This document shows positions 52,501-62,808 of a DNA stretch of 64,000 nucleotides, in pieces. The notes beneath the pieces are model-generated. The model ran no database searches. It saw nothing but the letters and a program-made list of their open reading frames with translations, and had not been told where the DNA came from. A program made the position numbers and the translations under genes. This DNA is from Apostichopus japonicus (Eukaryota; Echinodermata; Holothuroidea; Aspidochirotida; Stichopodidae), in NCBI RefSeq assembly GCF_037975245.1, contig NC_092579.1, positions 30,826,666-30,890,665 of the forward strand, in the 5' to 3' direction. Within the stretch, counting starts at the first letter, position 1; every line of letters starts with the position of its first letter.

Positions 52501-55500
52501 TACATAGGATTATCATTTCAAGAAATCTTGGAGACGGAAGGTGACTGGGATTGGCAGATTCCATTTGAAGAAGTTGTTTCAGCCCTGAGTTTCCTCCATC
52601 AGCACAATATTCTCTTTCTTAATTGGGATTGTGAGTATAATGGCTAAAGTTTCCACATTTACACCATTAACATTCTTTAAAACAATGTGATTACATTCTC
52701 GATCTTAATTGGGATTGTGAGTATAATGGATTAAGTTACCACATTACCACCATAAACATTCTTTAAACAATGTGATTACATTCTCGATCTTAATTGGGAT
52801 TGTGAGTATAATGGCTTAAGTTACCACATTACCACCATAAACATTCTTTAAACAATGTGATTACATTCTCGATCTTAATTGGGATTGTGAGTATAATGGA
52901 TTAAGTTACCACATTACCACTATAAACATTCTTTAAACAATGTGATTACATTCTCGATCTTAATTGGGATTGTGAGTATAATAGCTAAAGTTTCCACATT
53001 TACACCATTAACATTCTTTAAAACAATGTGATTACATTCTCGATCTTAATTGGGATTGTGAGTATAATGGCTTAAGTTACCACATTACCACCATAAACAT
53101 TCTTTAAACAATGTGATTACATTCTCTCTCTTAATTGGGATTGTGAGTATAATGGCTTAAGTTACCACATTACCACCATAAACATTCTTTAAACAATGTG
53201 ATTACATTCTCGATCTTAATTGGGATTGTGAGTATAATGGCTTAAGTTACCACATTACCACCATAAACATTCTTTAAACAATGTGATTACATTCTCGATC
53301 TTAATTGGGATTGTGAGTATAATGGCTTAAGTTACCACATTACCACCATAAACATTCTTTAAACAATGTGATTACATTCTCGATCTTAATTGGGATTGTG
53401 AGTATAATGGATTAAGTTACCACATTACCACCATAAACATTCTTTAAACAATGTGATTACATTCTCGATCTTAATTGGGATTGTGAGTATAATGGATTAA
53501 GTTACCACATTACCACCATAAACATTCTTTAAACAATGTGATTACATTCTCGATCTTAATTGGGATTGTGAGTATAATGGATTAAGTTACCACATTACCA
53601 CCATAAACATTCTTTAAACAATGTGATTACATTCTCGATCTTAATTGGGATTGTGAGTATAATGGATTAAGTTACCACATTACCACCATAAACATTCTTT
53701 AAACAATGTGATTACATTCTCGATCTTAATTGGGTTGTTATTCTTCTTCACTCTGTACATTTAGAAATAAATTGTCAAAGTGTTCACTGTGGAATTGGAT
53801 TTATTTTATTTTATATTATATTATATTTATTGATATATTATATATTAATAATATTACATTATTAAATTTTAATATGATATTTTTAAATTGTAATACTATA
53901 TTATTAAATTGTAATACTATATTATTAATTTTTAATACGATATGATATGATATTATATTGTTTGGATTTGTTATATTGGAATTTTTTAATTATTTATTCC
54001 TCCTTTGACATTAAGCTAGCATATTGTATAGTGTTTGTTGTGAGTCAATGCTATTTTGTGTTCAATGGTTTGAGTTTACCTTACTAACTGTTTCATTTCT
54101 CTGACAGCGGATAATATCATTTATGGCAAACCTACAACTCTGTTGATCAGCCAAGGTTCTTTAACTCTGATACCAGATGGTGCTCCTTCTGTCAAAGTGG
54201 ATGCTACACTGTTGGAGGGTATCTCCCCTCGGATAGCTGCACCAGAGGTAAGGAATACACATAAACAGTCAATATCGTACAGATTTCTGGCATAATATTG
54301 GCATAGTGCTAACTATCATCAGTCACATGAACATGAAAAGGTGCTGTCATGGTGCTATATGTCATCAGTCATACCACATCAGTTATATGAACCCTGGAGG
54401 TAGAGGACATGTTCTTTTGAGATAGTCATTGCTTGGACGTGTTCTTTTGAGGTAGCAGTTGCTTGGTAACTGTTGCTTGGTATCCAAGCATACATTGTTT
54501 GTCATAAACTGTAAGTTGTGAACCATCCAGACATGATCCCTGGAGGTAGAGGACATGTTCTTTTGAGATAGTCATTGCTTGGACATGTTCTTTTGAGGTA
54601 GCAGTTGCTTGGTAACTGTTTCTTGGTATCCAAGCATACATTGTTTGTCATAAACTGTAAGTTGTGAACCATCCAGACATGATCCCTGGAGGTAGAGGAC
54701 ATGTTCTTTTGAGATAGTCATTGCTTGGACATGTTCTTTTGAGGTAGCAGTTGCTTGGTAACTGTTTCTTGGTATCCAAGCATACATTGTTTGTCATAAA
54801 CTGTAAGTTGTGAACCATCCAGACATGAACCAAGGAGGTCGAGGACATGTTCTTTTGAGATAGTCATTGCTTGGACATGTTCTTTTGAGATAGTCATTGG
54901 CTGGACATGTTCAGTTGCTTGGTAATTGTTGCTTGGTATCCAAGCATACATAGTTTGTCATGAACTGTAAGTTGTGAACCATCCAGACATGATCCCTGGA
55001 GGTAGAGGACATGTTCTTTTGAGATAGTCATTGCCTGGACATGTTCTTTTGAGGTAGCAGTTGCTTGGTAACTGTTGCTTGGTATCCAAGCATACATTGT
55101 TTGTCATGAACTGTAAGTTGTGAACCATTCAGACATTATCCTGAAGTGACTTGAGATGATACACTGAGCTGCTATTAATGTTGAAACTATATCCATTGCT
55201 TCATTCCAGATTTTGGAGTTAGGTGATGTAAGTTATGCTGCAGACATCTGGGGTCTTGGAGTCCTTTGGTACCAATTGATAACCAAAACTAAGCCTTACA
55301 GGGAGGTAAAACACAAGACTCTGGCTCAAGCAAGACACACAGTAAGTTTCTGATTGTTTGATGACAGTGTTGTCCACACTGTTAGCATGCTAGCAGTCCA
55401 ATATAATTGTCTCAGAGGTTTCAATGCTCACACACTATCAATTGTACATTTTCTCCTCTTTAGATTCGTACAAACAGTAAGCCACCAACTTCCCCAGTTA

Positions 55501-55601
55501 GCGATCCACAGAATATTGTTGAGCAGTGCTGTTGCTGGAATCCTGACGATCGCCCTTCTCTGGAATACTTGAAGAATCTCGTAAAAGTATCAATAACCTG
55601 A
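34808..55601 (+). CDS. TAZ-type zinc finger / pseudokinase fusion protein
   Basis: Eleven exons join in frame to 649 residues: 34808-35477, 36984-37052, 38405-38535, 40291-40448, 42800-42920, 50156-50293, 51477-51606, 52508-52630, 54108-54247, 55210-55341, 55464-55601. Residues 1-245 are polar and Ser-rich. Residues about 259-343 fit a TAZ finger: C283-x4-C288, C288-x12-C301, C310-x2-C313, then H323-x3-C327-x4-C332-x4-C337, spaced as in CBP/p300 TAZ2. Two of three ligand His appear replaced. Residues 384-649 form a kinase fold: degenerate glycine loop LGDFGKFNVLLA, VVIK (Lys428), helix-C Glu434, IAAPEI and ADIWGLG (Asp572). HRD is replaced by FLN (509-511), the catalytic-loop Lys by Asp513, and no DFG is present, so it is probably a pseudokinase. 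Some catalytic-loop spacing recalls RPS6KC1, but I do not assign a family. TAZ domains usually bind transactivation peptides; the role here is unknown. Confidence 0.82.
36001..36855. repeat. 36-bp minisatellite with 360-bp higher-order unit (intron 1)
   Basis: About 24 copies of a unit around CATGTATTCACATACATG and ACTATAAACTGGA. A ten-unit block of 360 bp is repeated nearly exactly (36125 onward and 36485 onward). It yields open frames on both strands with periodic HVF and YMTIN repeats; these are artefacts. Confidence 0.95.
37678..38203. repeat. ~24-bp minisatellite (intron 2)
   Basis: About 20 copies of TATGTATACAGAATAAAGTA plus TTGG, with single-base variation. Confidence 0.95.
39031..39752. 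repeat. ~43-bp minisatellite (intron 3)
   Basis: About 17 copies of a unit containing TAGATTCCCATGGTTAGTAT and GGGTATGGTTCATATGTAGT. Confidence 0.95.
41715..42138. mobile_element. hAT MITE (CAGGGTTGTCCAACCT termini, intron 4)
   Basis: A 424-bp element with inverted termini CAGGGTTGTCCAACCT / AGGTTGGACAACCCTG. A perfect 8-bp target duplication ATCTAAAT is at 41707-41714 and 42139-42146. The subterminal GGCCCGCGGGCC palindrome is familiar from hAT elements in many animals. It holds about four copies of a ~21-bp GGGTTGCGTCCGGCCCGCCT repeat and no transposase. Confidence 0.92.
42296..42720. repeat. ~60-bp degenerate tandem repeat (intron 4)
   Basis: Degenerate copies containing ATTCAATAGTTACATAATTT and GCCTATTAACTGCTAGCAAT run up to about 80 bp before exon 5. 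Confidence 0.85.
44240..45905. repeat. Satellite-like array with 268-bp higher-order unit (intron 5)
   Basis: About 1.67 kb of ~50-bp subunits built on CATACCATTTCATCTAAACA and ATACCAAATGTGACC. A 268-bp higher-order unit is exact in phase (the word AACTTACACACC starts near 44991, 45259, 45527 and 45795). Confidence 0.95.
46350..47085. repeat. ~30-bp minisatellite (intron 5)
   Basis: About 24 degenerate copies of TAGCATGGCAGGTTTTAATC plus AAACTATG, with subfamilies (CTACATAGGATGGCAGG, then CTATGTAGCTTGGCAGG). Confidence 0.9.
48712..48746. repeat. (TA)n microsatellite
   Basis: About 17 TA dinucleotides in intron 5 of the TAZ-pseudokinase gene. Confidence 0.9.
49471..49498. repeat. (TA)n microsatellite
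   Basis: About 14 TA dinucleotides in intron 5, preceded by a short CTACAGTAGTATG repeat. Confidence 0.9.
50479..51125. repeat. 40-bp minisatellite (intron 6)
   Basis: About 16 copies of a 40-bp unit: AACACAGACACATGCCGGTA followed by CTATTAATTCTCCATACCAG. Variant sites (CCGG/CTGG, TGCC/TTCT) recur. Confidence 0.97.
51636..51815. repeat. ~38-bp minisatellite next to exon 7 donor (intron 7)
   Basis: About five copies built on CATTGCACTATTGATGATGG and TGGTATGTGGTATGT, starting about 30 bp after the exon 7 splice donor. Confidence 0.92.
52617..53732. repeat. 85-bp minisatellite that includes the exon 8 splice donor
   Basis: The unit contains CTTAATTGGGATTGTGAGTA, which in its first occurrence is the 3' end of exon 8 (CTTAATTGGGATT, ending 52630) plus its donor GTGAGTA. 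It is followed by AAGTTACCACATTACCACCA and AACAATGTGATTACATTCTC. About 12 further full copies follow, then a truncated copy ending TTAATTGGGTTG near 53735. Confidence 0.97.
54385..55135. repeat. 146-bp tandem repeat (intron 9)
   Basis: About five copies of a 146-bp unit with GGAGGTAGAGGACATGTTCT, GGTATCCAAGCATACATTG and GTTGTGAACCATCCAGACAT. Copy four is rearranged. The array gives six look-alike minus-strand open frames, which are artefacts. Confidence 0.95.
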
Positions 55602-55845
55602 GAGTAAAATAACGGCCCATACTGCCAATGGTCCTCTTTCCTGGAGGGACAACCCTCTTTAGTTAAATGGAATCTTTCAATTTCTTTCATTTTTAGGAAC
55701 TGAGCCGACTTTTCCATTTCTTGCTGTCGTTCAGGGCATGTACAGTTTGATTGCTTTGTGTGATAGCTTGGGAGGATGGAATTAAATGTTTCTGAATTCT
55801 CCATGCATCTGTTGAGTAATCCATGTCTTCTGTGCAATAGAAACC

Positions 55846-55851
55846 AATAAA
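55846..55851 (+). other. Poly(A) signal of the TAZ-pseudokinase gene
   Basis: AATAAA lies 245 bp after the stop codon, the first such hexamer downstream of the stop. Confidence 0.55.
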
Positions 55852-56310
55852 CTCACTGAAATGATTGGGGGAAGGAAATGTGGAGAGAAGTTATAAGAGG
55901 TGGTTGGAAGAGGGGTTGAGTGAAGGAGGGGTTAAGCTGAGGTGTTGGGGAAGCTAGTGTTCAATATTATGGAGTTTCATTATTAATAAGGATTAGATTT
56001 GAAACAGGTTTGTAAATAGGGAATCCTTTACTAAGCCATGGTCAACTGAAATAGATATGCCAATAAATTAGAGAGCATTGAAATATGTATTTATATGTAT
56101 TTGTATTGAATGTGAGGCTAGTTGTGATATTGTTGACAGCTATGTCTCTTTCAGATAATTACTATTTATTTTTTATCATAGAATATATGAACATTAATGT
56201 ACTGATGGAAGAAGTACTGCTGTGTCATTGGATTGACTATATACACAAACTATTTTGTTGATTAACAAGAAGAATTAGAGAAAAGATGTTTTAAATGTTT
56301 AGATCTCTTT

Positions 56311-57085
56311 TCCTCTTACAGCTATGTGTAGTCACTAAACCCCTCTTCAGTGTTTAGTACTTCATGTATCTATGTTAGCATGGCTACTCTTACAGCTATG
56401 TGTAGTCACTAAACACCTCTTCAGTGTTTAGTACTTCATGTATCTATGTTAGCATGGCTGCTCAGTCTTACAGCTATGTGTAGTCACTAAACACCTCTTC
56501 AGTGTTTAGTACTTCATGTATTTATGTTAGCATGGCTACTCTTACAGCTATGTGTAGTCACTAAACACCTCTTCAGTGTTTAGTACTTCATGTATCTATG
56601 TTAGCATGGCTACTCTTACAGCTATGTGTAGGCACTAAACCCCTCTTCAGTGTTTAGTACTTCATGTATCTATGTTAGCATAGCTACTCCTACAGCCAAG
56701 TGTAGTCACTAAACACCTCTTCAGTGTTTAGTACTTCATGTATTTATGTTAGCATGGCTACTCTTAGAGCCATGTGTAGGCACTAAACCCCTCTTCAGTG
56801 TTTAGTACTTTATGTATCTATGTTAGCATGGCTGCTCAGTCTTACAGCCAAGTGTAGTCACTAAACCCCTCTTCAGTGTTTAGTACTTCATGTATTTATG
56901 TTTAGCATGGCTGCTCTTTCAGCTATGTGTAGTCACTAAACACCTCTTCAGTGTTTAGTACTTCATGTATTTATGTTTAGCATGGCTGCTCTTACAGCCA
57001 TGTGTAGGCACTAAACCCCTCTTCAGTGTTTAGTACTTCATGTATCTATGTTAGCATGGCTGCTCCCACAGTCAAGTGTAGTCAC
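56311..57085. repeat. ~75-bp minisatellite with a built-in hairpin
   Basis: Ten copies of a unit containing TCTTACAGCTATGTGTAGTC, a perfect inverted repeat ACTAAACAC-CTCTTCA-GTGTTTAGT, and ACTTCATGTATCTATGTTAG. Lengths vary between about 66 and 80 bp. Confidence 0.95.
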
Positions 57086-58152
57086 TTAAGGGAGGTTGTG
57101 TCCTTATTTGCAACTTTGACATGGAATTTATTGTTTACCTTCACTTATGATGATGATTTGGTTTGGTTTGATGCAAAACTTCAGAATATTTATTGTTTGT
57201 TCTGAGGTTCTTTCTGGCAAGGCTTTAGCAGTTTGTAAAGTTGTATTCTGGTCACATATGGTAGAATCTGATGTTACTAAAGAGATTTCCAGATGGGTAA
57301 TATAGAATCATGTAAGATAAATGTATGGATATATTTTTGGGTAAGAACAGCCTAGTGTACCTAGATTAGCATTAAAAGGAATTTAAAAATGTGTAGAATC
57401 AAACTTTTCAATTACTTTATCAATTTGTGAATTGTCTGCCTAATCTTGTGTATGAATCTTGTCTGTCACTTTAGTCATGCAGTAAGGGTGGAGTTGGTCA
57501 ACAGTGTATCTTGTTTACCAGTGCATTATGCACAAAGTTACACTATTTTATTTTATTTGTCGATATCTTAACCAATTCTTTGTCAAATATCATTATATCT
57601 TAGTTTGGGTTCTACTCAAGTTTTGTCTTTTGTCTTTTTTGGCCTTTGGTCTTTCTTGGTAAACAACAACATGAGTTGTCTGGACATCAAAAGTACCTAC
57701 TGTTTTTGATTCCTTGTGGAATCAAAGATCATTTGAGGTTAACAGAGGTCAAAGTGTGACACCATCACAATAGCCTCAAAGTAAATCTTTAATGAACTTC
57801 ACACTTGGTATATGGATCTAGTAAATGATCTGTCTATGCGCAGTTTACATTAACTACTCTCGTATACTTTAAAAATGTGGCTACTATTATGACTGTTGGC
57901 AGCATATTGGCTTTATGTTGTCTAGAAAGATGTGTCCTAGAATTTAAATGTGTATAATGGAATGATGGGTGTCATGGTGGGAAAGTAGGTCCCTGGAATC
58001 TTAACCTCCTCCTCACACACCCCAACCCCATCCTCTCTTTGGATTCTTGAATTGTCCCAACTGGCTGAAGTTTTGGTTATATAGTTTGACATGAATATTC
58101 AGCATCGAAGTTATATCATACCGACATGTTAGTTCATGAACTTACAATGTAT

Positions 58153-58520
58153 TCAACAATGTCTCTACCCCTCCTCACTCTCCTCAATCCCCCTCCTCTC
58201 TCCTTCCTGCCTCTTGTCTACATACCTCACTTCTCCTCCATGTCCCTCCCTTTAACCCCTCCTCTCATTTCCCCTCTTCTCCATCACCCTATACCTCTTG
58301 TCTCCCTACCTGACTTCCCCCTGTCCCTCCCTCACTACCCCTTCTCTCCCTTCCTCTCCACCCTTCTTCTCCCTCCATCATTGCCCCCTCTTCTCCCTTC
58401 CTTTTGTCTCCTTCCGTACCCCACTTCTTTCTTCCCATCCTCCCCCCTATCCTTACTATACCACTCTCCACCCCTGCTCACTCTCCTTCCCCTCCCTACC
58501 TCTCCTCCCCTCCCTCACTA
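58153..58520. repeat. Polypyrimidine tract
   Basis: The plus strand is about nine-tenths C+T for some 370 bp (CCCTCC, CTTCTC and similar words without a strict period). It gives long spurious open frames in several registers. Confidence 0.9.
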
Positions 58521-58774
58521 GTATTTCATGAGCTGTTGTCTTATCTTGGTTGCTTAGCCCACTAGAAACTGGTTTCCTTCCCAATGGGTTGCCATGAAGA
58601 CAATGGGAAACCTTAACACCCCCATGTCGTAGGCGCAAATCCATGGGCGAAAGGGTGTACACTCCTCCCTTTTAAACTAACCCTACCCCTCCCCCACAAA
58701 AAAAAGTAATAAAGGATTTAGTTGCCCAGTCTTTGTTGCACAGCACAGCACGGATGAGCCACATGAATGAAACA

Positions 58775-59978
58775 CAGTGGCGGAGCTAGGAGTATTGGTC
58801 AGAGGGGACGAGAATGGTCTGTATGGGCGCTTTCGACTTTATCTAAGCAGAGCGCCACCACAGGTTGGCGCGGAGCGTACAGAATTTTTTTGAGTTAAGA
58901 TACTCCCTAGATCGCCGGAAATGACCCTTTCCGGGCCTTGCTAATTTGCAGATAAACAAAGAATAAATAGGTGTCATCGCCAACAAAATGTGACAAATGT
59001 CAATAGGTAGATCAAAGCGCAATAATCGCGAATAAGTGAAAATTGGTAAATAGCTGAAAAGGGCGCCAGCAGTCCATTTGAGTCCGTCAGGGAGGGGGGG
59101 GGGCATCTGCCCCCTGACTGTCACGGTGGACGCTCCGCCACTGTTGGGAGCGCAGTGTGGAAGACAAGGGGGAGGGGCGGTATTTTTTAACGGTTTGAGT
59201 GAGCGTCTGCAATGATTCGTAATGACATGTTATCGCAAGCGTTCAACATGCTCAAATAAAATAAATGAATGAGGAGGAATTCATTTCACTTTTCAACCAT
59301 GTTTTGAAACAAATTCAGCGAATTGATCGTTAGTAATCTTGAAATTGATTTTATCACGGTCATTGTCATGTTTCCCATATGTACCTTTCTCATAGAAAAG
59401 GAGGGAGGGCGAATCTGTATGTAATGTAATCAGAAATAATTTTAAAATGACACCAAAGAGACTAAAAATTCTTTTCGACTTTGTTAATAATGATGTCTTT
59501 TAAGAGACACCGTAAATACGTTGATCGGTTGGGTTTACTGCAATAGTGGCAAATGGAGACCAATATCCGCACTTAGTGGACCTAATGTTATAGTCGTACA
59601 TTGACCTTGAACAGAGGGGCCTACCGTGAAAACGTACAGAAAATTCATCCTTTTATATCTCAGCGAGACAATTCCACTGGATACAGAAATACGACTCAAA
59701 AGTCCTTAGATGTGATCATTATAACAATCACATTGAAAGATATGTATGAAAAGCAGATTAAAGATATGATGGAAACTCAAATGTGGACCAAAAAACGATG
59801 TCCCCACGGATGCCTTTCAGTGACATTTGCATAATTTGTGTGTAGTAGGTTCTGTAGCTCTTTTTGTGGAAAAACTTTGGAATATGCTTAAAGTTGAGAG
59901 TTCATCCATGCTTTAGATTAATGAGGGACATAGATCATCACGTTTTATGAGGAGGGAGGCTGTTTTTAATTATTTACA
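58775..59978. mobile_element. CAGTGGCGGAGC repeat, copy 1
   Basis: A 369-bp foldback segment (58775-59143) opens with CAGTGGCGGAGC and closes with GCTCCGCCACTG. It is followed by about 830 bp that is also found after the matching segment at 62809. The flanks to the left of the two copies differ, so the CAGTGG end is a true element boundary. The closing half resembles the terminal repeats of the THAP-bearing element. Minus-strand frame 59300-59620 is an eroded counterpart of the longer frame in copy 2, with an in-frame stop. The right boundary is uncertain. Confidence 0.75.
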
Positions 59979-62808
59979 TAACATTTGGGTAATAGGTACT
60001 GTAACTCTTTTCTTGGAGAAAGCTTGGAATAGGCGGATAACAAAGAAAGTTTCGAGTTCCTCCCATGCATTAGATTAATGAGGGACCTAGATCATCACGC
60101 TTTACGGGGATATCTCATATATTAGGTGTAAAAGAAGCGGTGAGTGTGAGGAAGGGTAGGGGAGAATGGGGGGGGGGTAAATGATGTTACCAGGGGACGT
60201 AATAATTCGTCCTAAATGAGATTTGAAAAAATTCATTAATGTAATTGAATATCATTACTGCCTGCTCTCGCTGATTTCTTTTAACCCTAGGAGCGGAGTG
60301 TATGAGGTGAAGAAGGGTAGGGCAGGATGGGGAGGGATAAATGACGATGTAACCAGGGGGCTGATAATTCGTTCAATAAGAGATTTGAAAATATATATAT
60401 GTAAGTTAATATTATTAATGCCTGCTCTCACTGATTTCTATCAACCCTTAGTTACGCTTATCAGAAGACTAGGCCGATAATACAATGCTTTAACAAGAGA
60501 GATGCTTCTAATGTATTACTTAAAACCTGTGTTACTGTCACAAATCTATTTGGAAAAAATATGCTTTTAAGTTGAGAGACTCAGTAAGGATCAATTGAGT
60601 AGAACAAAGATCGTTGCGTGTTGCGTGTAACGATGCAGTTTCCTACATTGGGATGGAAGGGTATCAGGGAGTGTAGGATTGAGTGGGAAGTTAAATGACG
60701 GTGTAACTAAGAAATTAATAAAAAATCTTAGTGATAAAATCATTATTGCTTGCTCTTTGCTGATTTAACATTAGAATGAGTGTCTCTAATCATTAGATAT
60801 TCCTTTAACAAACGAGGTTCGGTTGGGAAGGGGGGGGGGGTTCTAGACGGATTGACGGGAAAGTATGAGTGGGAGGCTGCCACATGAATGAAACAGTTCT
60901 AAGGCTGAATTAGGACCGAGTCCAGAAACCGTGATGAAACGAGAATCAGCCATGTTTAAAGGAATTCAGTTATGGCAGTATTTGTTAGTTTCAAATTTTC
61001 AACGTTTGAGGTGTAAAGAGAGACACATCATTCACGTAGCTTATCAAAATTCTATCGCTTAACAAATAAAATGTAATCGATTTCGGTGGATTCGGTTTTA
61101 TTTCTCGAAATGGTTCAAGCAGTATAGCTTAGCCTGCTAGCACGCAGTCAACGGCCGGCTGGGATCATACAAGATGGCTGATACATTCCTCTGCATTGCA
61201 TGGCTTTGTCGGAAAAGTGGACGGAACAATGTGCACCTCTGTTGTGGTCGACATGATTTCATTACCTGGTGCGAGAAAATGAAGCTACGGATAGAAAAGT
61301 AAATAGATGATTCACCAACTAAAACCTGACATGGCCATGGATTCGTTGAAGTCGACCCATGTAGGGGATTTGAGGGTCCTCCCTGTTTTGGAGGATTCTT
61401 GGGCATATATGTAGACTATACATTATTAATGTTGTGCTCATAAATACTACTGTGGTGTGGGGGGGGGGGAAGATTTGAAATGGGGAATAGAATCACTACT
61501 GTTCAGTTGTAAGACCAACCCCCCCCCCCCCCCCATTAACGCCATTGCTCTGAAATTGTTACCGATTAGAATAACTGTTCAACATTGGACAGAGTAAAGT
61601 TACCTCAACAGAACGAGCTTTCACGTACCTCAATAAAGAAACAGGCCCATCTATGAGCTGGAATGCTGATCACCGCTTCGAAAGTAGTTGGTGTCTGAAC
61701 ACATAGAAAAAGCACAATGTCATTAAATGATCGTTAAAACACTGGTAACTATGAGAGGATCATCTTCCGTATCAAGTGTAAAGCCAGTGAAAAATATTAG
61801 AACAGTATGAAGTGCTGATCTGTCTCTTAATAAATGACTTCTCATCATAGTTACCGGTTAGATTGACCAATAGCTCTGTACACATCAAATGAAGTGACTG
61901 GACTACCAAGTCTAACACACAAAACATAAGATCAGTTCCTTAAATGCAACACAAACTCAATGGAAAACAAAACTTATGGCCGCAAATATCATGTTGTTTA
62001 TACGAAGTTAAAAGAACAAGTTTTGGTTTTGTTATTACAGTGGAATAAAACAATGGAATAATGCTCCGAGGAGCCGACTTCATAATGAATGTTGCCTTAT
62101 AGGAGCATTCCAACGATTTATCATATTATATATCTTGAAACCGAAATAGCTATAACATCACGTACACTAAAATAATCTTTCCCTTAAACGATGGCATTAC
62201 AAGACAAAATTCTGCTTAAATTTATCTTTTATTGACTGTAAAAGTAGGAATACTGCGTATATCCCTGGTCACGCCTTTCATGGTCGGTTGATATTCAATA
62301 ATTATCGCAAAGTGTATTATTATTAGTGTTAATACATTGTTAGTTAACATTACTACTAAGCTAATTTTAAATTACCAGTGTATTGACTTCAAAATTGTCA
62401 AATCGAACGTCTTGGGGAACTGGCTGGACACTTGATCCCGGTTCCTTAGCCATAAGCCGTCGAAAGTCCCTTCTAAAATTTCATGCAAGATGTAAGAAAA
62501 TTTCAGTGATTTTTGTTACAAGTATTTTATGTTCACGTAAGCTCTATTTTTAGCACTAAATTTTCAAGAGTAGTTCTTCGTGGTTTGTTATACTCTGTAT
62601 AACTGCATACAGATGTTCTTGCAATTTGTATAGCTAGGCTTAGGTTAAAAACAACATAAATCGTCATTTATATTATATTATGAGGACTGAAGCCTCTGAG
62701 ACGATGCCGGCAGTACTAAACTTAACGTGCTGACGCCGTTGGTTAGAACTGATATTACCCCCAGTTATAAGAAATGATATTATCCCCATCTATAAGAACT
62801 GATATTAA
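59979..62808. other. Intergenic region with degenerate tandem repeats
   Basis: A ~165-bp tandem repeat continues from copy 1 to about 60110 (ATTAATGAGGGAC, AGATCATCACG in both units). A second ~165-bp family has three diverged units between 60120 and 60790. The rest is AT-rich with short G-runs (60826-60840, 61457-61471) and a C-run (61516-61533). No gene is supported. Confidence 0.5.
60120..60790. repeat. Three degenerate ~165-bp tandem units
   Basis: Units starting near 60128, 60292 and 60648 share GAAGGGTAGGG-like, AAATGA-GTTACC-like and TTATTRCTTGCTCT-CTGATTT words, with the third most diverged. Confidence 0.65.

Larger units (their letters stand above)
55852..58774. other. 3' flank / intergenic region
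   Basis: No gene is recognised. It contains the hairpin minisatellite (56311-57085) and a long polypyrimidine tract (58153-58520). Confidence 0.5.

Noticed and set aside
54426-55097. Six similar minus-strand frames of about 70 codons
   Set aside because: They are copies of one another created by the 146-bp tandem repeat in intron 9.
58126-58531. Pro/Ser/Leu-rich frames on the plus strand and Gly/Arg/Glu-rich frames on the minus strand
   Set aside because: A product of the polypyrimidine tract; all registers stay open for lack of A/G-containing stops.
61137-61406. 89-codon minus-strand frame
   Set aside because: Not recognised, isolated, and without splice or repeat support.
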